64,000 bases of DNA from Stutzerimonas stutzeri. Its GTDB lineage: Bacteria; Pseudomonadota; Gammaproteobacteria; Pseudomonadales; Pseudomonadaceae. A program made the position numbers and the translations under genes. The notes below the pieces were generated by a model. That model was not told the DNA's origin, ran no database searches, and saw nothing but the letters and a program-made list of their open reading frames with translations. The first letter of the stretch is position 1. The number at the start of each line of letters is the position of its first letter. Where the stretch lies: assembly GCF_000219605.1 (NCBI RefSeq), contig NC_015740.1, forward strand, positions 4,030,001-4,094,000, read 5' to 3'. Below are positions 20,482 to 32,290 of this stretch, in pieces.

Positions 20482-22734
20482 TCACACTTCTACCAGCAGG
20501 CCTTCGACGCGCTGGAAGCCTCGCGGCAGCTTGTTGCCGCGCCTGCCACGTTCGCCCTTGTAGTGCTCGAGATCCTCGGCCTTGAGCGACAGCGTGCGCT
20601 TGCCAGCCTGCAGGACCAGGGTGGCGCCAGCCGGCAGCACGGCGAGATCGACCAGATACTCCTCGCGACTGGCCACCCGCTCCCCGGGAATGCCGATGAT
20701 CTTGTTGCCCTTGCCCTTGCCCAGCTGCGGCAGATCACGCACCGGGAAGACCAGCAGGCGGCCTTCGGTGGTGACCGCGGCAAGCCAGTCGTCCTCGCGG
20801 CTGGCCAATGGTCGTGGTGCGACGACGCGGGCGCCGGCCGGCAGGGAGAGCAGCGCCTTGCCAGCCTTGTTCTTGGCCTGAAGGTCCTCGCCCTTGACGA
20901 CAAAACCATAGCCGGCATCCGAGGCGATCACATAGAGCGCTTCATCGTCGGGCAGCAGCACGCATTCGAAGCTGGCGCCTGGCGGCGGAGTCAGCCGGCC
21001 GGTGAGCGGCTCGCCCTGGCCACGTGCCGATGGCAGCGTGTGGGCTGCCAGCGAGTAGCTGCGGCCGGTGGAGTCGATGAACACCGCATACTGGTTCGAG
21101 CGGCCCGCCGCCGCCGCCTTGAAGTTGTCGCCGGCCTTGTAGGAAAGCCCGCCAGCATCGATGTCGTGACCCTTGGCGCAGCGCGCCCATCCCTTCTCGG
21201 AAATCACCACGGTAACCGGCTCGGACGGCAGCAGCTCGTTCTCCGTCAGGGCTCGGGCCTCGGCGCGCTCGACAATCGGCGAGCGGCGGTCATCGCCATA
21301 GGTTTCGGCGTCTTCCAGCAGTTCCTTGCGCACCAGCTTCTTCAGCTTGGCTTCGCTGCCGAGCAGTGCCAGCAGCCGCTCGCGCTCCTTGGCCAGCTCG
21401 TCCTGCTCGCCGCGGATCTTCATCTCTTCCAGACGCGCCAGCTGGCGCAGGCGGGTGTCGAGGATGTAGTCAGCCTGAAGTTCGGACAACTCGAAACGCG
21501 CCATCAGCACCGGCTTGGGCTGATCCTCGGTTCGGATGATGTGGATCACCTCGTCGAGGTTGAGGAACGCCACCAAAAGGCCTTCCAACAGGTGCAGGCG
21601 CTTTTCCACCTTGTCCAGGCGGAACTGCAGACGACGGCGCACGGTACCGATGCGGTAGGTCAGCCACTCGCTGAGCAGGGTGCGCAGGTTCTTCACCTGC
21701 GGCCGGCCGTCGAGGCCGATGACATTGGTGTTGACCCGGTAGCTGGATTCCAGGTCGGTGGTGGCGAACAGGTGCTGCATCAGCGCCTCGACATCGACCC
21801 GGTTGGAGCGCGGGATGATGACGATGCGGCAGGGGTTCTCATGGTCCGACTCGTCACGCAGGTCGGCCACCATCGGCAGCTTCTTGGCCTGCATCTGCCC
21901 GGCGATCTGCTCGAGCACCTTGGAACCGGACACCTGGTGCGGCAACGCGGTGACCACGATATCGCCGTCCTCGACCCGGTAGACGGCACGCATGCGCACC
22001 GAACCACGGCCGGTTTCGTAGATCTTCAGCAGGTCCGCACGCGGCGTGACGATCTCGGCCTCGGTCGGGAAATCCGGCCCCTGCACATGTTCGCAGAGCT
22101 GCTCGACGCTGGCACTCGGCTCGTCGAGCAGACGCACGCAGGCGGCGGCGACTTCGCGCAGGTTGTGCGGCGGCACGTCGGTGGCCATGCCCACGGCGAT
22201 GCCGGTGGTGCCGTTGAGCAGCAGGTTGGGCAGCCGCGCCGGCAGGGTCGCCGGTTCGTCCAGGGTGCCGTCGAAGTTCGGCACCCAGTCCACCGTGCCC
22301 TGCCCCAGCTCGGACAGCAGCACCTCGGAATAGCGTGACAGGCGCGCCTCGGTGTAGCGCATGGCGGCGAAGGACTTGGGATCGTCCGGAGCACCCCAGT
22401 TGCCCTGACCGTCGACCAGCGTGTAGCGGTAGCTGAACGGCTGTGCCATCAGCACCATGGCCTCGTAGCAGGCGCTGTCGCCGTGCGGGTGGAACTTGCC
22501 GAGCACGTCACCGACGGTACGCGCGGACTTCTTGTGCTTGGCGTCGGCGTTCAGGCCGAGTTCGCTCATGGCATAGACGATGCGCCGCTGTACAGGCTTG
22601 AGGCCGTCGCCGATATGCGGCAGCGCGCGATCCATGATCACGTACATGGAATAGTTGAGGTAGGCCTGCTCGGTGAAGTCGGCGAGAGAGCGCCGCTCCA
22701 CGCCGTCCAGGCTCAGGTCGAGGGATTCGCTCAT
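20482..22734 (-). CDS. parC: DNA topoisomerase IV subunit A
   Basis: 750 residues. Type IIA topoisomerase breakage–reunion subunit; with ParE it decatenates daughter chromosomes. The N-terminus contains the quinolone-resistance region [14 protein letters not shown] with Ser87 and Glu91, the susceptible residues in P. aeruginosa numbering. The catalytic Tyr lies in RYTEARLS. The C-terminal third forms beta-pinwheel repeats. The ATG overlaps the preceding retropepsin gene stop by four bases (ATGA), showing translational coupling. Confidence 0.97.
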   Translation of the reverse strand: MSESLDLSLDGVERRSLADFTEQAYLNYSMYVIMDRALPHIGDGLKPVQRRIVYAMSELGLNADAKHKKSARTVGDVLGKFHPHGDSACYEAMVLMAQPFSYRYTLVDGQGNWGAPDDPKSFAAMRYTEARLSRYSEVLLSELGQGTVDWVPNFDGTLDEPATLPARLPNLLLNGTTGIAVGMATDVPPHNLREVAAACVRLLDEPSASVEQLCEHVQGPDFPTEAEIVTPRADLLKIYETGRGSVRMRAVYRVEDGDIVVTALPHQVSGSKVLEQIAGQMQAKKLPMVADLRDESDHENPCRIVIIPRSNRVDVEALMQHLFATTDLESSYRVNTNVIGLDGRPQVKNLRTLLSEWLTYRIGTVRRRLQFRLDKVEKRLHLLEGLLVAFLNLDEVIHIIRTEDQPKPVLMARFELSELQADYILDTRLRQLARLEEMKIRGEQDELAKERERLLALLGSEAKLKKLVRKELLEDAETYGDDRRSPIVERAEARALTENELLPSEPVTVVISEKGWARCAKGHDIDAGGLSYKAGDNFKAAAAGRSNQYAVFIDSTGRSYSLAAHTLPSARGQGEPLTGRLTPPPGASFECVLLPDDEALYVIASDAGYGFVVKGEDLQAKNKAGKALLSLPAGARVVAPRPLASREDDWLAAVTTEGRLLVFPVRDLPQLGKGKGNKIIGIPGERVASREEYLVDLAVLPAGATLVLQAGKRTLSLKAEDLEHYKGERGRRGNKLPRGFQRVEGLLVEV

Positions 22735-23258
22735 GGTCGATCCGTTACATGCTGGCGCAGCACCAGGGTGCCGGCGCGCTGGGTGAATTCAAGTTGTTTC
22801 AGGGCGCTCATGCCGAGCAGAACCTGTTCGCTGCGAAAGCCGGGGGCGACGATGGCGCGGACGTCGCGCAGCACGATGTCGCCCAGGCTGAGGCTATTCA
22901 ACACGGTGCGATAGCCGGTGGTCTGGCCGTTGGCGGTGTGCAGCATCACCGGCGCACCGCGGGACAGGCCCAGCCGCTCGGCCAGCTCGGCCGGCACGGC
23001 GACGTCCGTGGCGCCGGTGTCGAGCAGAAAGGTGACCGTTTCGCCATTGATCTTGCCGCTGGCGACGAAATGCCCCTGGACGTTGCCAACCAGCTGCACC
23101 TCGATCTGCTCGCCATGCAGCTGGGATACCGGCTGGCGATTCGGGTTGAGGCGATCTTCCTCCCAGGCAGCGAAGAAGCGCGTCGCCAGGTACAGCCCGA
23201 CGCCCCAGGCGAGCACCAGCATCACCCGCCCGGCACGACGCCCGGCCGTCTGGCTCAC
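22731..23258 (-). CDS. Retropepsin-like aspartic protease family protein (TIGR02281 type)
   Basis: 175 residues from GTG 23258, which overlaps the upstream stop as GTGA. One N-terminal membrane helix ([18 protein letters not shown]), then a periplasmic aspartyl protease-like domain with [14 protein letters not shown], the single D-T-G motif of retropepsin-type proteins, which would act as dimers. Its stop overlaps the parC start. Bacterial relatives are poorly characterised; substrate unknown. It is part of the parE-to-parC run. Confidence 0.75.
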   Translation of the reverse strand: MSQTAGRRAGRVMLVLAWGVGLYLATRFFAAWEEDRLNPNRQPVSQLHGEQIEVQLVGNVQGHFVASGKINGETVTFLLDTGATDVAVPAELAERLGLSRGAPVMLHTANGQTTGYRTVLNSLSLGDIVLRDVRAIVAPGFRSEQVLLGMSALKQLEFTQRAGTLVLRQHVTDRP

Positions 23259-24238
23259 GGCCGCGCCATCCAGCCGCCGCTCGGTGCGGCGAAACGCCAG
23301 ACGATGGGTCGCTTCTCGCCGTCGCCGCGCGCCTTGCCGTTGTTGTCGACGCCGATCCAGGCCCCTTCGGCGTCGATCCACAGCGCCTCGGCATTACCGA
23401 ACGGCTCGCGGTAGCGGCGCTCCTCGGTCAGCGCCTCGGCGGCGAACGACCAGCAGCGTTCGACCGTCCCGTTCGCCGGGCTGCGCCGGCAGACCCGATA
23501 TGCAGAGGGCTCCAGCACGAACAGCTTGTCGTTGAAATAGGCCAGGGCCGAGAAGCTGCGCGGCAGCGGCGTATCGCCGAGCGCCGCGGGCGGCTGCTGA
23601 TGCCCGCCCTGCGCCATCAGCACACAACCGCCGGTGCACTGCCAGCTGCTCTGCTTGCGGTGCATCACCAGCAGCCCGCGGCGTTCGCGCTCGGCGGCCA
23701 GCCACATGCGTTCGGCTTTCGGGTCGACCGCAATGCCCTCGAACAGCGCGTTGAAATGCCAGAGCATGCCGCTGGCCCGGGCCTGACGAACCAGGGACTC
23801 GGGCAGGCGCAGCCATTCCGCCGTGCCGGCCGGGCTCACCCGCAGCACGGCGGCATGCGCCTCGCTGACGACGTAGCGATTGCCCAGCGCATCGCAGCTC
23901 AGCCCTTCGAAATCGAGGTGGCCGCCACGCACATGGCCACTGAGCCAGGCGCGCATGCGCATGCCCCAAGGCAAACCACTATTGGGCGGCGGGCCGGCTT
24001 CGAAGCGCTCCGGTTCGGCCTGCCAGGGCGAGACGCTGGTATCGAGCCGGTACAGCACGTCGTCTTCGCGGTCGGATACCGCCCATAACGCATCCCCGCA
24101 CCAGGCCATTCCGGACAGATTGCCGCCGCTCATGCCCTGCACGGGATGCTCGCTCAACAGCTTCAGCTCGGGCGCCGGCTCGTTGGCCCAGAGCGGTGCC
24201 GAAACCAGGCTCAGCAGCGCCAGCCCACGGCGGATCAA
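23255..24238 (-). CDS. Secreted esterase-like/phytase-fold protein
   Basis: 327 residues. A signal peptide (ALLSLVSAPLWA) suggests a periplasmic location. The repeated pattern (GMAWCGDALWAVSDRED, HLDFEGLSCDALGNRYVVSE, LFEGIAVDPKAERMWLAAE) is that of the phytase-like beta-propeller family annotated as esterase-like activity of phytase. It starts at TTG 24238, overlapping the parE stop (TTGA), and its own stop overlaps the next start. No activity can be inferred with certainty. Confidence 0.7.
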   Translation of the reverse strand: MIRRGLALLSLVSAPLWANEPAPELKLLSEHPVQGMSGGNLSGMAWCGDALWAVSDREDDVLYRLDTSVSPWQAEPERFEAGPPPNSGLPWGMRMRAWLSGHVRGGHLDFEGLSCDALGNRYVVSEAHAAVLRVSPAGTAEWLRLPESLVRQARASGMLWHFNALFEGIAVDPKAERMWLAAERERRGLLVMHRKQSSWQCTGGCVLMAQGGHQQPPAALGDTPLPRSFSALAYFNDKLFVLEPSAYRVCRRSPANGTVERCWSFAAEALTEERRYREPFGNAEALWIDAEGAWIGVDNNGKARGDGEKRPIVWRFAAPSGGWMARP

Positions 24239-26121
24239 ACCAGCACCTCAGCCAGGTTGCCCTTGGACTCGAGCCAGCTCTTGCGGTCGCCAGCGCGCTT
24301 CTTGGCCAGCAGCATATCCATGACTTCGCGGGTGCCCTCGAAATCATCCAGGGTCAGCTGCACCAGCCGGCGGGTGTTGGGGTCCATGGTGGTCTCGCGC
24401 AGCTGTGGCGGGTTCATTTCGCCGAGACCCTTGAAGCGCGTCACCTGCGGCTTGCCGCGGCGCTTCTCGGCCACCAGCCGCTCGAGGATGCCGTCACGCT
24501 CGGCCTCATCCAGCGCATAGAAGATGTCCTTGCCCAGGTCGATGCGGTACAGCGGCGGCATGGCCACGTAGACATGACCGGCCTCCACCAGCGGGCGGAA
24601 ATGCTGGACGAACAGGGCGCACAGCAGGGTGGCGATATGCAGGCCGTCGGAGTCGGCGTCGGCGAGGATGCAGATCTTGCCGTAGCGCAGCTGGGCCAGA
24701 TCGGTGGCGCCCGGATCGACGCCGATGGCCACGGCGATGTCATGTACTTCCTGGCTGGCGAGCACCTCGCCGCCGTCGACCTCCCAGGTGTTCAGGATCT
24801 TGCCGCGCAGCGGCATGATCGCCTGAAACTCCTTGTCCCGCGCCTGCTTGGCGGAGCCGCCGGCCGAGTCGCCTTCGACCAGGAACAGCTCGGCGCGCAT
24901 CGGGTCCTGCCCGGCGCAGTCGGCCAGCTTGCCCGGCAGCGCCGGCCCTTGAGTGATCTTCTTGCGCTCGACCTTCTTGCCGGCCTTCAGTCGACGCCCG
25001 GCATTGCTGATTGCCAGCTCTGCCAGTTGCATGCCCAGCTCCGGGTGGGCATTGAGCCAGAGGCTGAAGGCATCCTTGACCACGCCCGAGACGAACGCCG
25101 CCGCCTCGCGTGACGACAGGCGCTCCTTGGTCTGCCCCGAGAACTGCGGCTCCTGCATCTTCATCGAGAGGACGAAAGCGATGCGCTCCCAGATGTCTTC
25201 CGGGGCCAGCTTGAGCCCGCGCGGCAGGAGGTTGCGGAACTCGCAGAACTCGCGCATGGCGTCCAGCAGGCCCTGGCGCAAGCCATTGACATGGGTGCCG
25301 CCCTGAGCCGTGGGAATCAGGTTGACGTAGCTTTCCTGAACGCTCTCGCCGCCCTCCGGCAACCAGAGCAACGCCCAGTCCACCGCCTCGGTATTGCCCG
25401 CCAGGGCGCCGACGAAAGGCTCGTCGGGCAGGCGCTGGTACTCACTGACCGAGTCCACCAGGTAGGAGCGCAGGCCGTCCTCGTAGTGCCACTCGACCTT
25501 CTCGCCGGTGCTCTTGTCCTCGAAGCTGACGCTCAGCCCCGGGCAGAGCACGGCCTTGGCCTTGAGCACGTGCTTGAGCCGGCTGATGGAAAACTTCGGC
25601 GAGTCGAAATACTTGGGATCGGCCCAGAAGCGCACGCTGGTGCCGGTGTTGCGCTTGCCGACGCTGCCGATCACTTCCAGATCACTGGCCTTGAAGCCGT
25701 CGGCGAAGCTCATGCGGTACTCGTTGCCGTCGCGCTTGACGGTCACCTCGACACGGGTCGACAGCGCGTTGACCACGGAGATGCCGACCCCGTGCAGACC
25801 ACCGGAAAACTGGTAGTTCTTGTTGGAAAACTTGCCGCCCGCGTGCAGCTTGGTGAGGATCAGCTCGACGCCCGGCACCCCTTCCTCGGGGTGAATGTCC
25901 ACCGGCATGCCGCGGCCGTCGTCGATCACTTCCAGCGAGTTGTCTTGGTGCAGGATCACCTGGACCGAGCGGGCATGCCCGGCGAGGGCTTCGTCGACAC
26001 TGTTGTCGATGACTTCCTGGGCCAGGTGATTGGGCCGCGAGGTGTCGGTGTACATGCCCGGGCGCTTGCGCACCGGATCGAGGCCGGAAAGAACCTCGAT
26101 GGCTTCTGCGGTATAAGACAT
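24235..26121 (-). CDS. parE: DNA topoisomerase IV subunit B
   Basis: 628 residues. GHKL ATPase at the N-terminus (VIDNSVDEALAGHA, DDGRGMPVDIHPEEG, GLHGVGISVVNALS), a transducer, then the TOPRIM region with EGDSAGGSAKQARD and DADSDGLHI. It pairs with ParC to decatenate chromosomes. Starts at ATG 26121. It is the first gene of an overlapping four-gene run ending with parC. Confidence 0.97.
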   Translation of the reverse strand: MSYTAEAIEVLSGLDPVRKRPGMYTDTSRPNHLAQEVIDNSVDEALAGHARSVQVILHQDNSLEVIDDGRGMPVDIHPEEGVPGVELILTKLHAGGKFSNKNYQFSGGLHGVGISVVNALSTRVEVTVKRDGNEYRMSFADGFKASDLEVIGSVGKRNTGTSVRFWADPKYFDSPKFSISRLKHVLKAKAVLCPGLSVSFEDKSTGEKVEWHYEDGLRSYLVDSVSEYQRLPDEPFVGALAGNTEAVDWALLWLPEGGESVQESYVNLIPTAQGGTHVNGLRQGLLDAMREFCEFRNLLPRGLKLAPEDIWERIAFVLSMKMQEPQFSGQTKERLSSREAAAFVSGVVKDAFSLWLNAHPELGMQLAELAISNAGRRLKAGKKVERKKITQGPALPGKLADCAGQDPMRAELFLVEGDSAGGSAKQARDKEFQAIMPLRGKILNTWEVDGGEVLASQEVHDIAVAIGVDPGATDLAQLRYGKICILADADSDGLHIATLLCALFVQHFRPLVEAGHVYVAMPPLYRIDLGKDIFYALDEAERDGILERLVAEKRRGKPQVTRFKGLGEMNPPQLRETTMDPNTRRLVQLTLDDFEGTREVMDMLLAKKRAGDRKSWLESKGNLAEVLV

Positions 26122-26259
26122 CTGTCGGGTACGGTCCTTATGTTCTGAACAATCAGCCCGCTACGGGCTGCAAAAAACCAGCGCACCGGCCGGGCTCCAT
26201 CGCTGCAGTTCTCCTGGCGAACCCGTTCGGGTCGCCTGGGCCCGCACCTCCATCCCGGC

Positions 26260-26865
26260 TCAGAGTTTTCCCAGCCAGGCCTGCGGCTCGAAGCCGGCGA
26301 ACGCCAGCAGCGCCGGCAGGCGCTCGGCGAAGCCCTGGAAGCCGTGGTCGCCGCCGGCCTGAATGCGCAGTGCGCAGCCCCGGTAGAACTGCGCCGCGTC
26401 ACGGTAGTCGAGCGTTTCGTCGCCGGTCTGCAGCCACACCTGATAGCGTTCGGCATCTTCGGGTGGCGCCGTTTCCAGCTCCGCCAGCGCGGTCACGTGA
26501 TCCTCGGTAAGCTCCCAGACTTCGCCGCTGTACAGGTTGGTCTGTGGTCCGAGATAGCCGTCGAAACGGCGGTGTGGCATCACCGCCGGATTGATCAGCA
26601 GGGCCTTCAGTCCATGGCGCTCGGCAAGGTGCGTCGCATAGTAGCCGCCAAGCGAGCTGCCGACCAGCAACGGTCGCCCAAGCTCGGCCAGACAGGTTTC
26701 GAGCTGCCCAATGGCCTGACGCGGGTGGTGATGCAGGGCGGGAACCCGCAGACGCTCGGCCTGGCCGAGTCGCTCCAGCGCCGACGACAGATGGCTCGCC
26801 TTCTGCGAGAGCGGGGAGCTGTTGAGCCCGTGGATATAGAGGATCGAAGGCGGATAACTGGACAT
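26260..26865 (-). CDS. yqiA: YqiA-type alpha/beta-hydrolase esterase
   Basis: 201 residues from ATG 26865 (MSSYPPSILYIHGLNSSP). The nucleophile elbow is VGSSLGGYYA, with His in GGDHGFQGF near the end. E. coli YqiA is an esterase acting on short-chain acyl esters. It lies between cpdA and parE on the same strand, as in E. coli and P. aeruginosa (PA4968). The gap of 138 nt to parE suggests parE may have its own promoter. Confidence 0.85.
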   Translation of the reverse strand: MSSYPPSILYIHGLNSSPLSQKASHLSSALERLGQAERLRVPALHHHPRQAIGQLETCLAELGRPLLVGSSLGGYYATHLAERHGLKALLINPAVMPHRRFDGYLGPQTNLYSGEVWELTEDHVTALAELETAPPEDAERYQVWLQTGDETLDYRDAAQFYRGCALRIQAGGDHGFQGFAERLPALLAFAGFEPQAWLGKL

Positions 26866-26981
26866 GGATACAGTTCTTGAAAAAACCGCAAGGCTACTAG
26901 GCCCATGCTGCGCTCTGCAAGCGACCCGCCCAGGCGTCACGCCTCGCTCGCGCCACAGGTGTAGGCAGTCGCCAACCGCGA

Positions 26982-27797
26982 TCAGTAGCCTTTCACGCTG
27001 TAGTCGATCTCGAAGTCGATACCGCTGACGCGCGACACATCGGTCTCCAGCCGCCCATCGGCGTACAGGCGCAACCAGCGATACCCCGGTGCCGCGCTAT
27101 CGACCTGGAAGTCTTCGCTCCGCGGCGTGAACTGCACGCCCGTCGACGGCGTGGCCAACAGCCGAACCCCTTTGCGCGACTGATCGAACGCCTGATGGAT
27201 GTGGCCCCAGAGCAGCGCACGCACGTTGTCGTGGCGGTCCAGCACCTCGAACAGCGCCTCGGGGTTGCGCAGACCGATGCGATCCATCCAGCGGCTGCCG
27301 ATGGACACCGGATGGTGGTGCAGACAGACCAGATGGTGATGATCCGGCGCCTCGCTCAGCGCCCGCTCAAGCAAGTCGAGCTGGTCGCCGCGCAGCATGC
27401 CGAATACCGAACCGGCAACCAGGGTATCGAGCATCACCACACGCCAGCCGCCGATTTCCAGCACCGGCTCCATCAGCGCACTACCACGGGCAGCCTCACG
27501 CATGGCACCGAGTTCGTCATGATTGCCGGGGCACCAGCGCGCGGGGGCCTCGATACGCTCCGTCAGCTGACGGAAACGCTGATAGGACGCCACCGAGCCG
27601 TCCTGCGAAAGGTCACCGGTGGCCAGGATCAGGTCGATGCGCGGCTGCTCGGCAAAGGCCAGCTCGACGACGCGCGCCAGGCTATCGCCGGTGCTCAGGC
27701 CCAGCAGCTTGCCGTCCGCTTCGGCAAACAGATGGCTGTCGGTAAGCTGCACCAGCAGAACCGAATCTTCAACAGCAGTCACGGGCGCACCAGGCAA
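26982..27797 (-). CDS. cpdA: 3',5'-cAMP phosphodiesterase
   Basis: 271 residues from TTG 27797, preceded by AAGGAG at seven bases; an inner GTG at 27782 is the other option. Calcineurin-like metallophosphoesterase motifs occur in order: LTDSHLF, ATGDLSQDG, PGNHDELG, LHHHPVS, LWGHIHQAF. CpdA hydrolyses cAMP and so limits Vfr-dependent virulence and pilus expression. The neighbours DUF1249 and nudF are conserved. Confidence 0.92.
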   Translation of the reverse strand: MPGAPVTAVEDSVLLVQLTDSHLFAEADGKLLGLSTGDSLARVVELAFAEQPRIDLILATGDLSQDGSVASYQRFRQLTERIEAPARWCPGNHDELGAMREAARGSALMEPVLEIGGWRVVMLDTLVAGSVFGMLRGDQLDLLERALSEAPDHHHLVCLHHHPVSIGSRWMDRIGLRNPEALFEVLDRHDNVRALLWGHIHQAFDQSRKGVRLLATPSTGVQFTPRSEDFQVDSAAPGYRWLRLYADGRLETDVSRVSGIDFEIDYSVKGY

Positions 27798-27949
27798 GGC
27801 CCTTCTCCTTGAGCTAAATCGCAACGGAATTATGGTAGGAGCCCGACGGGGGGGTAAACCTTGGGAAGTGGGCATGGGTCACAGAACCACATCGCGCACC
27901 TTAAGCAGGTCACGCAAGCCCAGCCCGGAAAAGCGCAGAGTGAACGGCG

Positions 27950-28396
27950 TTAGAGCACCGGTTCGAGCTCGTGGCCGCAGGCCAGGCAGTGTCCCAACCA
28001 CTCACCGAGAAAGAGATTGAGCTGGTTCTTCTCATCAGGCTGGTGCATCTGCGCGTTGGGGTAGTGGTAGATGCCACGAAAGCGCCGCGCGTTTTCGGCA
28101 CGAACCACTTCGGCCATGCGCGCGTCGTGATAGACGCGCACTTCCATCTTCGGCACCGGCAACCAGCTCAGACAATGCTCCTGACTCACCCGCACGGTGG
28201 TGGTATAGGGGCAGCTCTCCAGTACCTCGAGCACCAGCACGCCGAGCAGCAGGTCACCCTTGCTGATCGCAATGCGCCGCGCCTCGCAACCGCTACGCAT
28301 GCCCGGCAACAGACGCATCAGTCGCAGGTAGTTGGCTTCGCAGGCCGCCTGCAGTTCGAGCAGATCGACTCGGTATCGCTCGCGCGTCTTCCTCAT
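27950..28396 (-). CDS. DUF1249 (YqiB) family protein
   Basis: 148 residues from ATG 28396, preceded by GGGGGGAGT. The stop of nudF overlaps the start (ATGA), so the two are translationally coupled. The sequence YRVDLLELQAACEANYLRLMRLLP is the start typical of DUF1249. Function is unknown. It always appears next to nudF/cpdA in E. coli and Pseudomonas. Confidence 0.85.
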   Translation of the reverse strand: MRKTRERYRVDLLELQAACEANYLRLMRLLPGMRSGCEARRIAISKGDLLLGVLVLEVLESCPYTTTVRVSQEHCLSWLPVPKMEVRVYHDARMAEVVRAENARRFRGIYHYPNAQMHQPDEKNQLNLFLGEWLGHCLACGHELEPVL

Positions 28397-29010
28397 ACCC
28401 ACTCCCCCCGCACCTGCTCGCGATTCAAGGCCAGCCACTGCAGTGCAATGATGCTGGCCGCATTGTCGATTCGACCGTCGGAAACAGCGCCCAGTGCCTC
28501 TTCCAGCGACCAGACATGCACCCGGATGTCCTCGCCCTCTTCGGCCAGCCCGAACACACCGTCGGCCCCTTCACTGTCGCAGCGGCCTATATAGAGGTGT
28601 ACGCGCTCGTCGCTGCCCCCCGGCGAAGGGAAATAGCGTGTGACCGGCCACAGATCGGCCAGCTCCAGGCCGGCCTCTTCCACCGCTTCGCGACGGGCGA
28701 CTTCCTCCGGTGACTCGTCCTTGTCGATCAGCCCGGCGACCAGTTCGATCAGCCAGGGGTTGTCGACCTTGCCCAGCGCCCCGACGCGAAACTGCTCGAT
28801 CAGCACCACGCGATCGCGCTGCGGATCGTAGGGCAGCACGCATACGGCATCGTGGCGCACGAACAGTTCGCGGCTCAGCTCGTCCCCCATGGCACCACTG
28901 AACTGACGGTGGCGCAGGTGGACGCGCTCCAGCCGATAGAAACCGCTGAAGCATTGCTCTCGACGAAGGATCTGGACATCATCCGGACCGGGTTTGAAGG
29001 TCTCGCTCAT
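28393..29010 (-). CDS. nudF: ADP-ribose pyrophosphatase
   Basis: 205 residues from ATG 29010 (MSETFKPGPDDVQ); an ATG at 29022 is in frame. A perfect Nudix box occurs around the middle: G, LIDKD, E, then SPEEVAR, then REAVEEAGL. It cleaves ADP-ribose to AMP and ribose 5-phosphate. It heads a minus-strand run nudF–DUF1249–cpdA–yqiA–parE, with overlaps or short gaps. Confidence 0.93.
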   Translation of the reverse strand: MSETFKPGPDDVQILRREQCFSGFYRLERVHLRHRQFSGAMGDELSRELFVRHDAVCVLPYDPQRDRVVLIEQFRVGALGKVDNPWLIELVAGLIDKDESPEEVARREAVEEAGLELADLWPVTRYFPSPGGSDERVHLYIGRCDSEGADGVFGLAEEGEDIRVHVWSLEEALGAVSDGRIDNAASIIALQWLALNREQVRGEWV

Positions 29011-29225
29011 GGGCACACTCAATATCGGTTTGATCCGCGCCTGGGCCGGCGGCGAATGACAGCAACCGTCACATCGTGAGCGGCTTCGCGATCATCCTAG
29101 CGCGCCATCGTCTCTGGCGCAGCCCTTTGCAGACCACCGTAACCGAAGCATACGCATCTGCCGCGTGCGCACGAACTTCACGAGCGAGCAACGATCGAAA
29201 GCGCACTGCCATGCCTGGACCAACC

Positions 29226-29963
29226 ATGTATCCAACCGCACACATCCGCAATCTCCTCATTATGGGCAGCCTTCTCGTGCTGCTGAACGGCTGTCAGCAC
29301 TTTGTCTCGGAACCTCCTGTGAAGGTCGACCAGACGGTCACCGAGCATCGTTCTCAGGGCTGTGAGGGCGACAGCTGCCCACTGGTGAACGTCGATACTC
29401 TGACCTTTGCCGACGAACCTGAACTCAACCGCCTGATCGACGCACGGCTGCGGCGGATGACCATCAACGGCCCGGATGACCGCCTGCCCGCGTCGCTGCA
29501 GGATTACCAGCAGCGTTTTCTGAGCACAGCCGAGCCGCGCTGGAGCAGCTACCTGCAGGCCAAGCTGCGCGAGCAGCACGGCGACATCCTGGTGGTCGAG
29601 TTTTCCAGCTACCTGTATGTCGGCGGCGCCCATGGCATGCCCGGGCGTGGCTTCATCAACTACGATCGCGAGCTGAACCGCGAGCTGCGCCTGGAGGACC
29701 TGCTGATTCCGGGACAGGAAGGTAACTTCTGGCGTGTCGCACGCCAGGCGCACCAGCGTTGGCTGGTGGAGAACGAACACGATCAGGACGCCGAGTTCGT
29801 GGAATTCTGGCCCTTCCAGCAGACCCCGCATATCGCGCTACTGAAAGGTCAGGTGCTGCTCAAGTACGACGTCTACAGCATCGCGCCCTACTCCAGCGGC
29901 CACCCGGAGCTGTTCATTCCCCACGATCAGCTCAAGGGCATTCTGAAGCCGGAATATCTCTGA
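29226..29963 (+). CDS. RsiV-family (DUF3298) lipoprotein
   Basis: 245 residues from ATG 29226; an ATG at 29211 is equally possible. A lipobox (LLVLLNGC, Cys23) indicates a lipoprotein. The C-terminal two thirds (SSYLYVGGAHGMPGRGFINYD, LRLEDLLIPG, YSIAPYSSGHPELFIP) match the DUF3298/RsiV family, extracytoplasmic domains related to lysozyme-binding RsiV. It is divergent from nudF, as PA4972 is. A strong terminator follows. Confidence 0.8.
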   Translation: MYPTAHIRNLLIMGSLLVLLNGCQHFVSEPPVKVDQTVTEHRSQGCEGDSCPLVNVDTLTFADEPELNRLIDARLRRMTINGPDDRLPASLQDYQQRFLSTAEPRWSSYLQAKLREQHGDILVVEFSSYLYVGGAHGMPGRGFINYDRELNRELRLEDLLIPGQEGNFWRVARQAHQRWLVENEHDQDAEFVEFWPFQQTPHIALLKGQVLLKYDVYSIAPYSSGHPELFIPHDQLKGILKPEYL

Positions 29964-29970
29964 GGAGACG

Positions 29971-30003
29971 AAGCGGGCCGGCATCTGCCGGCCCGCTTTG
30001 GCT
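29971..30003. terminator. Very strong 13-bp hairpin between convergent rsiV-like and thiC
   Basis: AAGCGGGCCGGCA (29971–29983) and TGCCGGCCCGCTT (29986–29998) are perfect inverted repeats, followed by a T-rich end. Position between convergent stops supports bidirectional termination. Confidence 0.8.
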
Positions 30004-30028
30004 CAGGCGGTCGATCACAGCTCGCCGG

Positions 30029-32015
<1,987 letters not shown>

Positions 32016-32020
32016 GACAT

Positions 32021-32110
32021 CTTGTTCCCTACGCAGGCCTTAACCTGATCAGGTTCAACGGGATCCGGAACTTTCCGATCTCAGCCTTCGCTTCAAGGCA
32101 CCCCGACAAG
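32021..32110 (-). promoter_or_regulatory. TPP riboswitch upstream of thiC
   Basis: The minus strand carries the THI-box order: TCGGGGTGCC, GGCTGAGA, then GAACCTGATCAGGTTAA and CCTGCGTAGGGAA. Perfect P1 arms CTTGT (32110–32106) and ACAAG (32025–32021) close the aptamer. It precedes thiC by about 108 nt, the expected place for thiamine diphosphate control. Confidence 0.95.
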
Positions 32111-32290
32111 AACGCCGTCGAGTCTAATCAAGACCTTGGGCGAACACCATGGCAATGGCGAAACTAGTCGACCGTTCGGTCATTTGCCCGGACCGCCATC
32201 GCTGCCTCGCACCACGGCGCACGCGCGCCTTGACCCCCTGACAGCTGCCGCTTAGCCTTGCCCATCAGCTCTATTCAGGATGGACCCAAC

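Noticed and set aside
20479..22338. Long plus-strand open frame of 619 residues
   Set aside because: Exact antisense of parC with no recognisable motif.
26154..26170. CAGCCCG-CTA-CGGGCTG palindrome followed by an A-run, upstream of parE
   Set aside because: The T-run precedes the hairpin on the minus strand and no T-run follows on either strand, so it is not an intrinsic terminator.
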